Assembly (NCBI GenBank): GCA_964613215.1 | Contig: CAZTHK010000003.1 | Coordinates: 132,322 to 196,321 of the forward strand | Reading direction: 5' to 3' | Source: CAZTHK01 sp964613215 | GTDB lineage: Bacteria; Krumholzibacteriota; Krumholzibacteriia; Krumholzibacteriales; CAZTHK01 | Length of the DNA stretch: 64,000 nucleotides | Notes under the pieces: model-generated | Told to the model about the DNA's origin: nothing | Seen by the model: only the letters and a program-made list of their open reading frames with translations | Database searches by the model: none | In this document: positions 46,640 to 56,237 of the stretch, piece by piece | Numbering within the stretch: the stretch's first letter is position 1 | Layout of the letters: each line of letters begins with the position of its first letter | Translations under genes and position numbers: made by a program

Positions 46640-47539
46640 TCAGACCAGAAAAAGGATAGCCACCCCTGCCACCGTTACGATTGCGCCGGCTATCTCTCTG
46701 AGGGTAACCCTTTCCCGCATGAATACTACCGCAAAGGGGATGATTATTACAGGAACGGTGGCCATGAAGGTGGAGGCAACCCCGGTAGGGATATACTGGA
46801 TGGCCATCAGGGAGAGGGAAACTCCTATGAATGGCCCCAGCATGGCACCCATGGAGATGGGAAACATTGCCCTCCCCTTCCCCAGAGTGGTGATTACCCC
46901 CCTCCATCTCCTGGTGAGGGTGAAAATCAGCGAGAAACCTGCTATACCGGCAATAATTCTTATCTGGGTGGCGGCGAAGGGGCTGTAGTCTCTCATCCCG
47001 TACTTGCTCAGCACCAGGCCGACTGCCTGGCCCACCGCGCCTCCCAGTCCCAGCAACACTCCGGTGGGGGAATGCTTGGACCGGGATTTTACCCCTCCCC
47101 TGTCCCTCTCCAGCACTACCACTGCAATTCCCAGGATGGTTATGAATATTCCCAGGATTTCAACAGGGGCCAGGATCTCATCCATCAGCTGCCATCCGAT
47201 AATCGAAGTGAACACCGGTACCATTGACATTATCAGCATGGAGGTTCTCGACCCTATTTCCACATGTGCCTGAAAGAGGCAGAGGTCGCCTATGGAGAAC
47301 CCGATCAGTCCCGAGATGGTAAGCCAGAACCAGCTCCGGGCGGGGAAATCCAGAGGAATCAGAATTCCCCTCACCGCCCAGGTGAACAGGGAGAGCATTA
47401 TCAGACCGATCACCAGCCTGATCAGATTGACCGCCAGGGAACCCACCTTACGGCCGGCTGCTTCGAAGAACAGGGCTGAAGTTGCCCAGCAGAAGGCGGT
47501 TCCCAGAGCTGCTAGTTCACCGGTATATTCTTCAATCAT
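46640..47539 (-). CDS. EamA/DMT-family transporter
   Basis: A 299-residue protein with ten predicted membrane helices in two EamA repeats (ELAALGTAFCWATSALFFEAAGRKVG begins the first; LLGLGGAVGQAVGLVLSKYGM begins the second). The drug/metabolite transporter superfamily exports amino acids, metabolites or drugs; the substrate cannot be read from the sequence. It is transcribed convergently with dppF and lies 164 bases downstream of the MATE gene on the same strand. Confidence 0.85.
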   Translation of the reverse strand: MIEEYTGELAALGTAFCWATSALFFEAAGRKVGSLAVNLIRLVIGLIMLSLFTWAVRGILIPLDFPARSWFWLTISGLIGFSIGDLCLFQAHVEIGSRTSMLIMSMVPVFTSIIGWQLMDEILAPVEILGIFITILGIAVVVLERDRGGVKSRSKHSPTGVLLGLGGAVGQAVGLVLSKYGMRDYSPFAATQIRIIAGIAGFSLIFTLTRRWRGVITTLGKGRAMFPISMGAMLGPFIGVSLSLMAIQYIPTGVASTFMATVPVIIIPFAVVFMRERVTLREIAGAIVTVAGVAILFLV

Positions 47540-47703
47540 TTGGGTAAATATACAGGAAGATATTCAATTTACAATACCGAAGAAGCTTAAAACTGTGAAA
47601 ATCCGTGAACATATACACCTTTACCGTTGGCAATAAGGTTGAACCGGAGAGAGAATAAACCGGGGCGCTATCCCTCCGGGTGGCAGTCCTTAACTGCCGC
47701 ACC

Positions 47704-49095
47704 TTACCGGCGGGGACTGGCTGAGTTGAGTTTTCCTGTTCTCATTACCAGCAGTATTACCGTTATCACAACCGCAGACAGATCGGCCAGGGGAAATGAA
47801 ATCCAGATTCCATATATGGGTGGATCAACCAGGCGGGGCAGGAGCAGGATCAGGGGGCAGAAGATCAGAACCCTTCTGAGAATGGATAGCAGGAAAGCCG
47901 GTTTTGCCTCTCCCAGAGCCTGAAACACACCCAGTCCGGTGGTATGAATACCTACCAGCCAGACCGCTGACATTGCTATCCTCAATACATCTGTTCCGGC
48001 TGATATCAGTTCCCTGTCAGAGCTGAATATTCCCAGGATAAATCCAGGGAAGATCTCTATCACCAGGGTACCCAGGGAGGCCAGGATTACCGATGAAAGT
48101 ATTGATTTCTTGATTGTTTCTCCCACTCTCCGGTATTTCCCGGCACCGTAGTTGAATCCCACTACCGGCTGCATCCCCTGTTTTATACCCACTATGGGCA
48201 TCAGCAGGAAAAGAATCAGCTTGTAGATGATTCCATAGAGTGCCACCCCCATATCACCCCCGTACCGGGCCAGCAGGTTGTTGAGTATCACCACCACCAT
48301 GCCTCCTCCGGCATGAAGGGTGAAGGCTGACAGCCCCAGGGCGACCATCTCCCTGATAACTCTTCCCACCGGCTTGAAGAAAGGGAGGGCGAATTTTATG
48401 GTGGTTCTGCCGCTTTTGAAATAGAAGATTATGTAGATCAGAGTGGAAAATTTTCCTGTAATGGTCGCCAGGGCCGCTCCTCTCATCCCCATCTGAAGTG
48501 GAAAGATAAGGATATAATCGAGAATAATGTTCACCCCGAAGCCGATTATCATGGAGATCATGGCATGCTTTGCATTCCCCTCCGCTCTGATCAGGTTGTT
48601 GGCCACCACGGTAAAGGGGAAGTAACAGCTCCCGATGAACATGATTCTGGAGTATGGCAGGGCGTAGGGCAGAATGGTATCAGTGGCACCGAATATCTGA
48701 ACAATCTCCCGGGCCAGTATAAAACCCGGGATTGATACCACCAGGCTCAACAGAACGATGCAGAGAGTGGAATTCCCGGTTACATAGCCGGCCCTCTGAT
48801 AATCCCTGGCTCCCAGGCTCCTGGACATCATGGAGGCTGCACCTATCCCTATCAGCAGCGATATGGAGAGCACTATCATCTGAATGGGCAGGGTTATGGC
48901 CAGCCCGGCGATTCCCCCGGTTCCTATTCCTCTTCCTATGAAGATGGTATCCACAATGTTGTAGAAAGCATTGGCCAGCATGGCCACAGTGGCGGGGAGG
49001 GAGAGTTTCAGCAGAAGCCTGCCTATCTTTTCCCCGCCCAACGCCTTTTCCTGTGCCGAAGGGGGGGATTCAACCAGTGGTGTTTGATACTCCAT
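47704..49095 (-). CDS. MATE-family efflux transporter
   Basis: A 463-residue, 12-helix protein of the MATE family (NorM/DinF-like): KIGRLLLKLSLPATVAMLANAFYNIVDTIFIGRGIG at the N-terminus, then ASMMSRSLGARDYQRAG, LNNLLARYGGDMGVALYGIIYKL and MPIVGIKQGMQPVVGFNYGAGKYRR. MATE proteins export cationic drugs or metabolites using Na+ or H+. ATG at 49095 (MEYQTPLVES) is chosen because homology starts just after; the frame extends to 49479 but that part is unlike the family. No strong ribosome-binding site is visible. Confidence 0.88.
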   Translation of the reverse strand: MEYQTPLVESPPSAQEKALGGEKIGRLLLKLSLPATVAMLANAFYNIVDTIFIGRGIGTGGIAGLAITLPIQMIVLSISLLIGIGAASMMSRSLGARDYQRAGYVTGNSTLCIVLLSLVVSIPGFILAREIVQIFGATDTILPYALPYSRIMFIGSCYFPFTVVANNLIRAEGNAKHAMISMIIGFGVNIILDYILIFPLQMGMRGAALATITGKFSTLIYIIFYFKSGRTTIKFALPFFKPVGRVIREMVALGLSAFTLHAGGGMVVVILNNLLARYGGDMGVALYGIIYKLILFLLMPIVGIKQGMQPVVGFNYGAGKYRRVGETIKKSILSSVILASLGTLVIEIFPGFILGIFSSDRELISAGTDVLRIAMSAVWLVGIHTTGLGVFQALGEAKPAFLLSILRRVLIFCPLILLLPRLVDPPIYGIWISFPLADLSAVVITVILLVMRTGKLNSASPRR

Positions 49096-49430
49096 AATGA
49101 ATTGAAGGGTAATCAAACAGTATTGAGAATTCCAATAACTTTTTAGGCGGGAAATTGACAGTGATTCCGAAACACCGGGCACAGAAGTCATAAGGATCGC
49201 ATAAATATCAGGGAAACTCCGGATTTTATTTGTCTTGACATAATATTTTTCTGTGTTTTTATTGATTATAATGGTGTTCATATTATCCCCCTGGTATGAA
49301 TGCTCTGATGAATGGTCTTTTTCATCGTATTTTTTTTTAAAGACAGTTGTTTGATTTGACGAAGAGATATGATATAGAGTAACTGGTATTTTCAGCAAGG
49401 TGGCCACCGGTTTCATGATGGGAGTAACCA
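49096..49430. promoter_or_regulatory. Divergent region upstream of the V-ATPase operon
   Basis: A 335-base AT-rich gap. The best plus-strand promoter is TTGATT (49351-49356), 16 bases, TATAGA (49373-49378), placing the start about 45 bases before ntpF. An exact TTGACA at 49235-49240 and a TATAAT at 49267-49272 are 26 bases apart, too far to work together. No gene is seen. Confidence 0.3.
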
Positions 49431-49748
49431 ATGATTGAAGAACATCTTGCCTCCATTCGGCGCAGTGAGGAGGAAACACGGAAGGCGGTGAAGGAGGCCA
49501 GGAAGGAGGCGGGTGAAATAGTAGAGAAGGCCCGCCGGGATGGTGAGGATATGCTCGCAGAAATCAGGGCTGAGGGGCAGGAGCATAAGCGTACCCAGGT
49601 CGGTCAGGCCAGGGAGAGGGCGGAGGAGAAGATCAAGGAGTTACATGAACAGGAGGAGAAGCGGGAGAGATCCATGGAAGAAACAGCTGATAACAACCGG
49701 GAGAAAGCCCTGAATTTAATCATAAGACGTTTCAAGGAAACCCTCTGA
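49431..49748 (+). CDS. ntpF: V-type ATPase peripheral-stalk subunit (NtpF / subunit G or H)
   Basis: A 105-residue, almost wholly charged and helical protein (EEHLASIRRSEEETRKAVKEARKEAGEIVEKARRDGEDML style heptads), typical of the small stalk subunit that coils with subunit E. A GGGAG site precedes the ATG. First gene of the operon, as in Enterococcus hirae ntpFIKECGABD. Sequence identity in this family is low, so the call rests on composition and position. Confidence 0.8.
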   Translation: MIEEHLASIRRSEEETRKAVKEARKEAGEIVEKARRDGEDMLAEIRAEGQEHKRTQVGQARERAEEKIKELHEQEEKRERSMEETADNNREKALNLIIRRFKETL

Positions 49749-49785
49749 TTTTTTATCAATTGCGTAGATAGACCGGGAGACTGAT

Positions 49786-51756
49786 TTGTCCATAAGTGCA
49801 ATGCGCAAAATTCAGCTTATCGGCCATGTCTCTGTCAAGGAGGAGTTGAAAAGGTACCTGCGTGAGCGTGGGGTGGTGGAGGTTACCGACGTTTCCCTGG
49901 AGCATGGGGATGAAGATCACACCGTTAACAGCGGCAGGGAGGAGGTGGAGGAGCTGGTGGAGAGGGCTGATGAAGCTATCCGGTTTCTGGAAAGATACGA
50001 AGAAAAGATGTCCTTCTTCCAGAAAATGGGTAAATCTCCCCTGGTGGCCACCCCGGACAGGATCAGGAAGCTCCAGAATGAAATAGATATCCGGGATATC
50101 CATGCCAGATGCAGTGAACTGGAAGGGATGATAAAGAACGCGCAGGACGATATCGAGGACAGCCTGGAGCTGGAACATTCCCTGGAGCCCTGGAGCTCCA
50201 TAAATGTTCCCCTCCAGTCCCTTTCCACAGAAAACTATATTCTTCAATTCTGGACTTTCACCGAAAGGATCGCCCGGGATTCTCTCCCCGTGATAGAGGA
50301 GGAATTCCCCCTGGTGCATTTCCAGGAGTGTTCCCGCAGCGGCAGTGATGTCCATATCTGTATCATTGTTTCCCGGGATGACAGCGGGAAGCTGGAGCAT
50401 CAGCTCAAGGAGATGGGGGGATTCAGGAGTATTTTCGATGAAGCGGAAGGGACCCCCTCTGAAGTGATCCGGCGGGAGAGAGAGAGGAGAGTCAATCTGG
50501 AGAAGCAGGTTTCAGAGGCCGGGAAGGAGGCCGAACAACTCACCTTCCTCAAGGATAAGCTGATGCTGATATCCGACCATCTCAATGAACTGGCCGGACT
50601 GGAGGAGGTGGAAGAATTATTCATTTACACCGACAGTACATTCCTGCTGGAGGGCTGGATCAGGGCGGTGGACTGTTCAGGAGTAGAAAAAGGCCTGGAA
50701 ACGAATTTCAGGGAGGTGGAGGTAATGTTCCGGAAGCCCCGGAAGGATGAAGATCCTCCCATTCGCCTGGATAACGGACCGGTGGTGGAACCATACCAGT
50801 TCGTGACTACCCTTTACGGAAGGCCGGGTTACAGTGAGATGGATCCAACCCCCCTCCTGGCGCCCTTCTTCATAGTGTTCTTCGGAATGTGTCTTACTGA
50901 CGCTGGTTACGGATTTACCCTGGCGGCCATGAGTTCAATTATACTTTTTAAATTCAAACCCACCGGGGGAACCCGGCTGTTGATGCGATTACTGTTCATG
51001 GGTGGTCTGGTTACTGCGGTGGTGGGGATTCTGGCGGGTGGAATATTCGGCCTTGGAGTGGACAGCTTTCCGGAGAGTTTGAGAAGCCTGGTCCTGATAA
51101 ATCCTCTCCGGGAACCTATGAAGATGCTGAATGTATCATTCCTGCTGGGGCTGCTTCATATGCTTTTCGGCATGGGGATTAAGATGTATGCCAGGATGAA
51201 GGGAGGGTTGATCGTCGACGCAATTCTGGATGAACTGGTCTGGATTCTTTTCCTTATTGCCCTGGCTCCGCTGGGATATTCCGCCATACTGGGCGGAGAA
51301 CTACCTTCCCATGTTACTTTATTGAGCAAGAGAGCCTCCCTGATCCTGGCGGTGGTGGTGCTGCTGACCGGAGGGAGGAAGAAGGATGGGGTGGTAAAGA
51401 AATTCCTGGGAGGCCTGGTGGGTTTCTATGATGTGGTTGGTTATTTCGGCGATGTTCTCTCCTATGCCAGGCTGCTTGCGCTGGGCCTGGCTACCAGCGC
51501 AATTGCCATCGCGGTTAACGATATTGCCGGGATGGTTCTGGGATTTCCATTCTATACCGGATATATAGTTATGGCACTCATTCTGGTAGGAGGACATTTA
51601 TTCAACCTGGCGGTGAATACGCTGGGTGCCTTCGTTCACTCCGGAAGGCTGCAGTATCTGGAGTTCTTCTCCAAGTTCTTTGCCGGAGGGGGAAGACCGT
51701 TTCAGCCTTTCGTCAGTGAGAGGCGTTATTCGGTGATGGAGGAGAGTGAAGAATAG
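49786..51756 (+). CDS. ntpI: V-type ATPase subunit I (stator/membrane subunit)
   Basis: A 656-residue protein: a cytoplasmic coiled-coil N-terminal half (RKIQLIGHVSVKEELKRYLRERGVVEVTDV start) that contacts the stalks, and a C-terminal half with about eight helices that provides the ion half-channels (from PTPLLAPFFIVFFGMCLTDAGYG; later VVGYFGDVLSYARLLALGLATSAIA, the conserved arginine helix). The TTG at 49786 is favoured because GGGAG (49775-49779) lies 6 bases before it; an ATG at 49801 lacks such spacing. Confidence 0.92.
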   Translation: MSISAMRKIQLIGHVSVKEELKRYLRERGVVEVTDVSLEHGDEDHTVNSGREEVEELVERADEAIRFLERYEEKMSFFQKMGKSPLVATPDRIRKLQNEIDIRDIHARCSELEGMIKNAQDDIEDSLELEHSLEPWSSINVPLQSLSTENYILQFWTFTERIARDSLPVIEEEFPLVHFQECSRSGSDVHICIIVSRDDSGKLEHQLKEMGGFRSIFDEAEGTPSEVIRRERERRVNLEKQVSEAGKEAEQLTFLKDKLMLISDHLNELAGLEEVEELFIYTDSTFLLEGWIRAVDCSGVEKGLETNFREVEVMFRKPRKDEDPPIRLDNGPVVEPYQFVTTLYGRPGYSEMDPTPLLAPFFIVFFGMCLTDAGYGFTLAAMSSIILFKFKPTGGTRLLMRLLFMGGLVTAVVGILAGGIFGLGVDSFPESLRSLVLINPLREPMKMLNVSFLLGLLHMLFGMGIKMYARMKGGLIVDAILDELVWILFLIALAPLGYSAILGGELPSHVTLLSKRASLILAVVVLLTGGRKKDGVVKKFLGGLVGFYDVVGYFGDVLSYARLLALGLATSAIAIAVNDIAGMVLGFPFYTGYIVMALILVGGHLFNLAVNTLGAFVHSGRLQYLEFFSKFFAGGGRPFQPFVSERRYSVMEESEE

Positions 51757-51784
51757 ATATTAATTTTCGAGGAAGGAGAGTCAA

Positions 51785-52252
51785 ATGTTAGGATTTATGC
51801 TGGTGGTTCTCGGTGCGGCTCTGTCCGCCGGGCTGGCAGGTGCAGGATCGGCGCTGGGAACCGGTGTGGCGGGCCAGGCGGCCAGCGGGGTGGTAAGTGA
51901 AGATCCCGAGAAGTTCGGCCGCCTCCTGGTGCTGCAGGCACTACCGGGAACACAGGGGATATACGGACTGGTAGGGTTGTTTATGGTTATAAATGAACTG
52001 CCCGGCCTGGAGATGCTGGGGAATATCTCTGTGGGTAACGGCTTAGCCATGCTGGGAGCAGCCCTTCCGGTAGCTATAACCGGCCTGATCTCAGGACTGT
52101 ATCAGGGAAAGGTCTGCGCCTCAGCCTGCAGCATGGTGGCCAAACGGCCGGAAGAGGTAGGAAAGGGAATGGTCTTTGCGGTGATCGTGGAGACTTACGC
52201 CGTGCTGGGGCTGTTGGGAACCATTCTTTTACTGCAGCGGATATCACTCTGA
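51785..52252 (+). CDS. ntpK: V-type ATPase proteolipid subunit K (c-ring)
   Basis: A 155-residue, four-helix proteolipid formed of two duplicated hairpins. The ion-carrying glutamate is Glu136 (VIVETYAVLG) in helix 4; the first hairpin has Gln57 (LPGTQGIYG) in the equivalent place, so one carrier site per subunit. Leu53, Thr56, Gln57, Gln107 and Glu136 correspond in order, and mostly in spacing, to E. hirae NtpK Leu61, Thr64, Gln65, Gln110 and Glu139, which bind Na+. A Na+-coupled enzyme is therefore likely (inference). Confidence 0.93.
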   Translation: MLGFMLVVLGAALSAGLAGAGSALGTGVAGQAASGVVSEDPEKFGRLLVLQALPGTQGIYGLVGLFMVINELPGLEMLGNISVGNGLAMLGAALPVAITGLISGLYQGKVCASACSMVAKRPEEVGKGMVFAVIVETYAVLGLLGTILLLQRISL

Positions 52253-52292
52253 GGTTCGGCTGTCAGAGCCGGTTAACCGGATGGAATGACTT

Positions 52293-52904
52293 ATGTCTAT
52301 TGAAAACATAATCAAAAAAATTGAGCAAGAGAGAAAAGCTACCGTTGAAGAGATACTTGGCAAGGCAGGGGAGGAGGCGGAGGCCATAAAAAGGGAATAT
52401 GCCCGGGAGGGTGAAAAGCTCAAGGAGCAACTGGAGGATGAAGCCCGGAAGAAGGGTGAGGATGAGAAAAAAAGAATTATTGTCAATGAACAGTTGAAGA
52501 TGCGTAAGAGCATGCTGTCGAAAAAACAGCAGGTTCTGAATAGTCTTTACCTGGAGGCCAGGGAGAAGATTGCTTCCCTTCCCGGGGAGGAATATCTGGA
52601 GCTGGTGAGAGGATTAATTCTAAGCAGGAGTTCCAGCGGAAAAGAGAAGATCATTATTCCCCGGGGACAGGGTGATATGTTCGGCCAGGATTTTATCTCT
52701 TCCCTCAACCGGGATTATCAGGGGGATGGAAAATTCTCACTCGCTGAGCAGGAGGGGGATTTCCGGTGGGGTGTTATACTGAGGGAGGAAAGGAGAACGG
52801 TGAACCTCACCCTGGATGTAATCTTTGAGCAGCTGAAGGAATCGATAGAGCCTCAAGTGGCCGGGATTCTCTTCCCCCCGGAAGAGCAGCAATCGGAGCA
52901 GTGA
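52293..52904 (+). CDS. ntpE: V-type ATPase subunit E (peripheral stalk)
   Basis: A 203-residue protein with a long N-terminal charged helix (IENIIKKIEQERKATVEEILGKAGEEAEAIKREYAREGEKL style) and a compact C-terminal domain (GVILREERRTVNLTLDVIFEQLKESIEPQVAGILF). It pairs with NtpF in the stator. Its stop overlaps the next start (TGATG). Confidence 0.88.
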   Translation: MSIENIIKKIEQERKATVEEILGKAGEEAEAIKREYAREGEKLKEQLEDEARKKGEDEKKRIIVNEQLKMRKSMLSKKQQVLNSLYLEAREKIASLPGEEYLELVRGLILSRSSSGKEKIIIPRGQGDMFGQDFISSLNRDYQGDGKFSLAEQEGDFRWGVILREERRTVNLTLDVIFEQLKESIEPQVAGILFPPEEQQSEQ

Positions 52905-53869
52905 TGGTAAACTATACTTATATAGTGGCCCGCTTGAATGCCCTGGAGGCGGAGATGCCGGACAGCCACTGGTTTCAGCGCCTGGCCCGCGGTTCCTCCG
53001 GAAGCCTGCTGGGTTCCCTGCGCGATCATCTGGAAGGTTTCGACGAGGTAGGCTCGCTGCATCACTTCGAGAGGGGCCTCACCGCTGAGAAGAGGATGAT
53101 TCTGGAGCTGCTTACCGAGCTGGTGATGGACCGGAAGGTGAACCTGTTTTTACGGGCCGGATATGATTTTGATAATATGTGTTTCCTCTGGAAGGCCGGA
53201 AGGGATGGCGGGGAACCGGTGTTCAATTATTTTGGATTGACTGATCCGGAAGAGGTAATTTCCAGGGCGGCGGAAAATAATGATATCAGATATCTTCCCG
53301 GATATCTCAAGGAACTGTATCAGAGGCTGGAAAGGGAGGGGGAGGGGACCAGTTTGGCGGAGATGGAGCAGATATGTGAGAAGGCAAAGTGGAATTTTCT
53401 GCTCCGGTCGGCTCCCTCCCGGGCCGCCCGTTTCTTTACCACCTCCAGGATCGATACTATCAACATCAAGAATTTTATCAGAGCCAAGAGGACCGGGTTG
53501 ATGGGAGAGAATGCCCGGCGGATTTTTCTGGAGGGGGGGAAGATAGAAGCAGGGAGGCTGAAAACCTTCTTTAAGGAAACCGAAAATGAATTCTTATCCT
53601 ATCTGGAGACAACCGATTACCGCAAGCTGATAAGCTGGGGATTGAGTGGAGAGACCCCACTCTGGAAGATTGATCCGATTCTGACCGCTCTGCTTATTCA
53701 CCTGACCGGGGAGAGCAGGTACAGATATTTTGATATAGCACCGGTGCTCTATCATCTGCTGTTGAGGGAGAGGAACGAGCAGATTATCCGTACTGTGGTT
53801 ACATGCAAGTTGAATGAGTTTCCCCAGGATATGATAGAGGAGAGGGTGGATGCCCTACTCCTTAATTAA
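52904..53869 (+). CDS. ntpC: V-type ATPase subunit C
   Basis: A 321-residue all-helical protein with the V-ATPase C/d (AC39) pattern: NYTYIVARLNALEAEMP at the N-terminus, FLRAGYDFDNM and IDTINIKNFIRAKRTGL in the middle. It forms the socket that joins the central rotor shaft to the K ring. ATG 52904 overlaps the ntpE stop (TGATG); a GTG three bases earlier is also in frame. Confidence 0.88.
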   Translation: MVNYTYIVARLNALEAEMPDSHWFQRLARGSSGSLLGSLRDHLEGFDEVGSLHHFERGLTAEKRMILELLTELVMDRKVNLFLRAGYDFDNMCFLWKAGRDGGEPVFNYFGLTDPEEVISRAAENNDIRYLPGYLKELYQRLEREGEGTSLAEMEQICEKAKWNFLLRSAPSRAARFFTTSRIDTINIKNFIRAKRTGLMGENARRIFLEGGKIEAGRLKTFFKETENEFLSYLETTDYRKLISWGLSGETPLWKIDPILTALLIHLTGESRYRYFDIAPVLYHLLLRERNEQIIRTVVTCKLNEFPQDMIEERVDALLLN

Positions 53870-53887
53870 AAGGGAGCTGGTATAGCA

Positions 53888-54250
53888 GTGAGTGCTGATA
53901 TAGCTGTGATAGGGAGAACGGAGTGGATAGATCTTTTCAGGGTGCTGGGATGCAGAACATTCGTGATGGGGGAGGGTAGTTTGGATGAGGAAAACCTGAA
54001 TGAGATACTGAAGGAGGGGTTCAGAATATTACTGGTAACAGAGGAGATATACGGTGAGAACAGGGACCTGATCAGGGAAAAAACCGTAGATACCTTTCCT
54101 GCGGTCAGTGTGATACCGGATTTGAGGGAGGCCAGATGGACCGGCAGGGGGCCCCAATCTAAAGGGATAGCTTTTCGGGAGATGAGGGAGATGGTTATCC
54201 GGGCGGTGGGTCAGGACATTACAGGTTCGGGAGAGAGCGATGAGGAGTAA
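53888..54250 (+). CDS. ntpG: V-type ATPase subunit F (NtpG)
   Basis: A 120-residue protein with a Rossmann-like start (ADIAVIGRTEWIDLFRVLGCRTF), the FRILLVTEEIY block and a C-terminal helix (SKGIAFREMREMVIRAVGQDI). It binds subunit D in the central shaft. The start is GTG; a GGGAG lies about 11 bases or more upstream. Confidence 0.85.
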   Translation: MSADIAVIGRTEWIDLFRVLGCRTFVMGEGSLDEENLNEILKEGFRILLVTEEIYGENRDLIREKTVDTFPAVSVIPDLREARWTGRGPQSKGIAFREMREMVIRAVGQDITGSGESDEE

Positions 54251-54315
54251 GCTTAATTGCCTCCACTACTTGAAAAAACTGGTTATTTGTTAATGACAAA
54301 GGAGTTGGACTGGAA

Positions 54316-56136
54316 ATGGCAGAAGGGAAAATATTAAAGGTAGCCGGACCTCTGATAGTTGCGTCCGGAATGGGTGAATCCAGAATGTTCGAGGTGGCCC
54401 GGGTGGGGGAAAAGAAGCTCATCGGAGAAATCATAGAACTGCACAGTGATGAGGCTTATATTCAGGTTTATGAGGACACCTCCGGGCTGGGTCCGGGAGA
54501 TAGTGTGGAGTCGACCGGGCATCCCCTCAGCATCGAACTGGGGCCGGGTTTGATTCAATCCATCTATGACGGCATCCAGCGGCCCCTGGATGACATTTAT
54601 CATGAGGTTGGGAACAACATTACCAGGGGAGTGGATCTTCCCGGGCTGGACAGGGAGAAGGAGTGGGAGTTGGAGCCCGCCGATTTAAAGGATGGTGCCG
54701 CGGTTAAGAGGGGAGACGTACTGGGGGAGATCCAGGAAACGGAATTGATAAGGCACCGCATTATGGTACCCCCCGATATCAAAGAGGGAACATTGAAGAA
54801 ACTTGCAGGTAAGGGTAAATATAAGGTAGAGGATGTCATCGCCGAGATAGAGGCAGGTGGCGAAACCAGGGGAATAAAGCTCTTCCACAGCTGGCCGGTT
54901 CGAACATCACGGCCCAATATTAAGAAACTGATGCCCCGGAAACCCCTGGTTACCGGGCAGAGGGTGATCGATATGTTCTTCCCTGTAGCCCAGGGGGGTA
55001 CCGCCACCGTGCCGGGTCCCTTTGGGGCGGGGAAAACGGTGATTCAGCATCAGCTGGCCAAATGGTCGGACGCCGAGATAATAGTCTATGTGGGATGCGG
55101 GGAGAGGGGTAACGAGATGACCGATGTGCTGCAGGAGTTCCCGGAACTGGTGGATCCCACCACCGGCCGGCCCCTTATGGAGAGGACCGTGCTTATCGCC
55201 AATACTTCCAATATGCCGGTGGCGGCAAGAGAGGCCAGCGTTTATACCGGTATTACCATAGCGGAGTATTTCAGGGATATGGGTTACGATGTAGCCCTGA
55301 TGGCCGATTCCACCTCCAGGTGGGCGGAGGCCATGAGAGAGATGTCCGGGCGCCTGGAAGAAATGCCGGGAGAAGAGGGATACCCGGCTTATCTTCCCTC
55401 CAGGATAGCTGACTTCTATGAGAGAGCAGGCAGGGTGATCTGTACCGGCGGAGATGAACGGGAGGGTACCCTCAGTGTAATAGGCGCTGTTTCTCCCCCT
55501 GGCGGAGATCTATCCGATCCGGTGGTTCAGGCTACCCTGAAGGTGGTAAAGGTGTTCTGGAGCCTGGAGGATACCCTTGCCTACGAAAGGCACTTCCCCG
55601 CCATCGGCTGGTTGAGAAGCTATTCATTATACCACGAAAACCTTTCGGATTATTTCCGCAATGAGGTGATGGAGGAATGGGATGGGAGAAGGAAAGAATC
55701 CATGGCTCTCCTTCAGAAGGAGGATGAACTGAATGAACTGGTCAGGCTGGTGGGAGTGGATTCGCTTTCGCCTCACGACCGGATAATTCTGGAAACCACC
55801 AAATCCATCAGGGAAGATTTTCTGCACCAGTCCGCCTTCGATGAAGAGGATGCTTACACCAAGCTGAAAAAGCAGTTTAATATGCTGAATACCATTATTC
55901 AACTTCACCACAAGTGTATCCGGGCGGTGGATAAGGGGGTGGAGCTGGAGAAGCTTCTGGAGCTGCCGGTCAGGGAGGAGATCTCCAGGTCAAAATACAT
56001 CCCCGAAGAGGATGAGGAGAAGTTCGAGGCGATGAATCAGGAGATGGAAAAGCAGATATCTGAACTGCTCAAGGGTTCCTTTTCCGGAGGGGAGGAGTAC
56101 CAGGATGCCGGGGAGGCCGGGACCGGGGCGGGATGA
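54316..56136 (+). CDS. ntpA: V-type ATPase catalytic subunit A
   Basis: The ATP-hydrolysing subunit. The 606-residue product has the N-terminal barrel, the V-type bulge domain (about residues 110-195), the P-loop GPFGAGKT (residues 234-241), the catalytic-Glu region GCGERGNEMTDVL and the SRWAEAMREMSGRLEEMPGEEGYPAYL block. Hydrolytic residues look intact. The stop overlaps the ATG of a 34-codon ORF, and 219 bases separate it from ntpB, unusually far for this operon. Confidence 0.96.
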   Translation: MAEGKILKVAGPLIVASGMGESRMFEVARVGEKKLIGEIIELHSDEAYIQVYEDTSGLGPGDSVESTGHPLSIELGPGLIQSIYDGIQRPLDDIYHEVGNNITRGVDLPGLDREKEWELEPADLKDGAAVKRGDVLGEIQETELIRHRIMVPPDIKEGTLKKLAGKGKYKVEDVIAEIEAGGETRGIKLFHSWPVRTSRPNIKKLMPRKPLVTGQRVIDMFFPVAQGGTATVPGPFGAGKTVIQHQLAKWSDAEIIVYVGCGERGNEMTDVLQEFPELVDPTTGRPLMERTVLIANTSNMPVAAREASVYTGITIAEYFRDMGYDVALMADSTSRWAEAMREMSGRLEEMPGEEGYPAYLPSRIADFYERAGRVICTGGDEREGTLSVIGAVSPPGGDLSDPVVQATLKVVKVFWSLEDTLAYERHFPAIGWLRSYSLYHENLSDYFRNEVMEEWDGRRKESMALLQKEDELNELVRLVGVDSLSPHDRIILETTKSIREDFLHQSAFDEEDAYTKLKKQFNMLNTIIQLHHKCIRAVDKGVELEKLLELPVREEISRSKYIPEEDEEKFEAMNQEMEKQISELLKGSFSGGEEYQDAGEAGTGAG

Positions 56137-56237
56137 TTGCCGGGGTGAAGGGATGGAGTCTGATCGAGGAAATTAAGATGAATGAGCATGACAAATATTC
56201 AGGTGGACAGAACAGCATTTCTGTCAGGGAAGGATGA
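56133..56237 (+). CDS. Possible small ORF (34 codons) coupled to ntpA
   Basis: ATG at 56133 overlaps the ntpA stop (ATGA) and runs 34 codons: MIAGVKGWSLIEEIK, then MNEHDKYSGG and a short end. A GAGGAAATTAAG precedes the internal in-frame ATG at 56178, giving a 19-residue alternative. No homology is recognised; it may be chance. The 219-base gap it lies in is otherwise empty, apart from the RBS of ntpB. Confidence 0.25.
   Translation: MIAGVKGWSLIEEIKMNEHDKYSGGQNSISVREG

Noticed and set aside
49235..49272. TTGACA with TATAAT as the V-ATPase promoter
   Set aside because: The spacer is 26 bases, too long for sigma70 recognition.
49096..49479. N-terminal extension of the MATE frame
   Set aside because: The added residues do not resemble the family and overlap the V-ATPase promoter and ntpF start.
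51900..51990. Loss of the carboxylate in the first NtpK hairpin as a defect
   Set aside because: Bacterial V-ATPase K subunits normally carry Gln in this position, with the carrier Glu only in helix 4.
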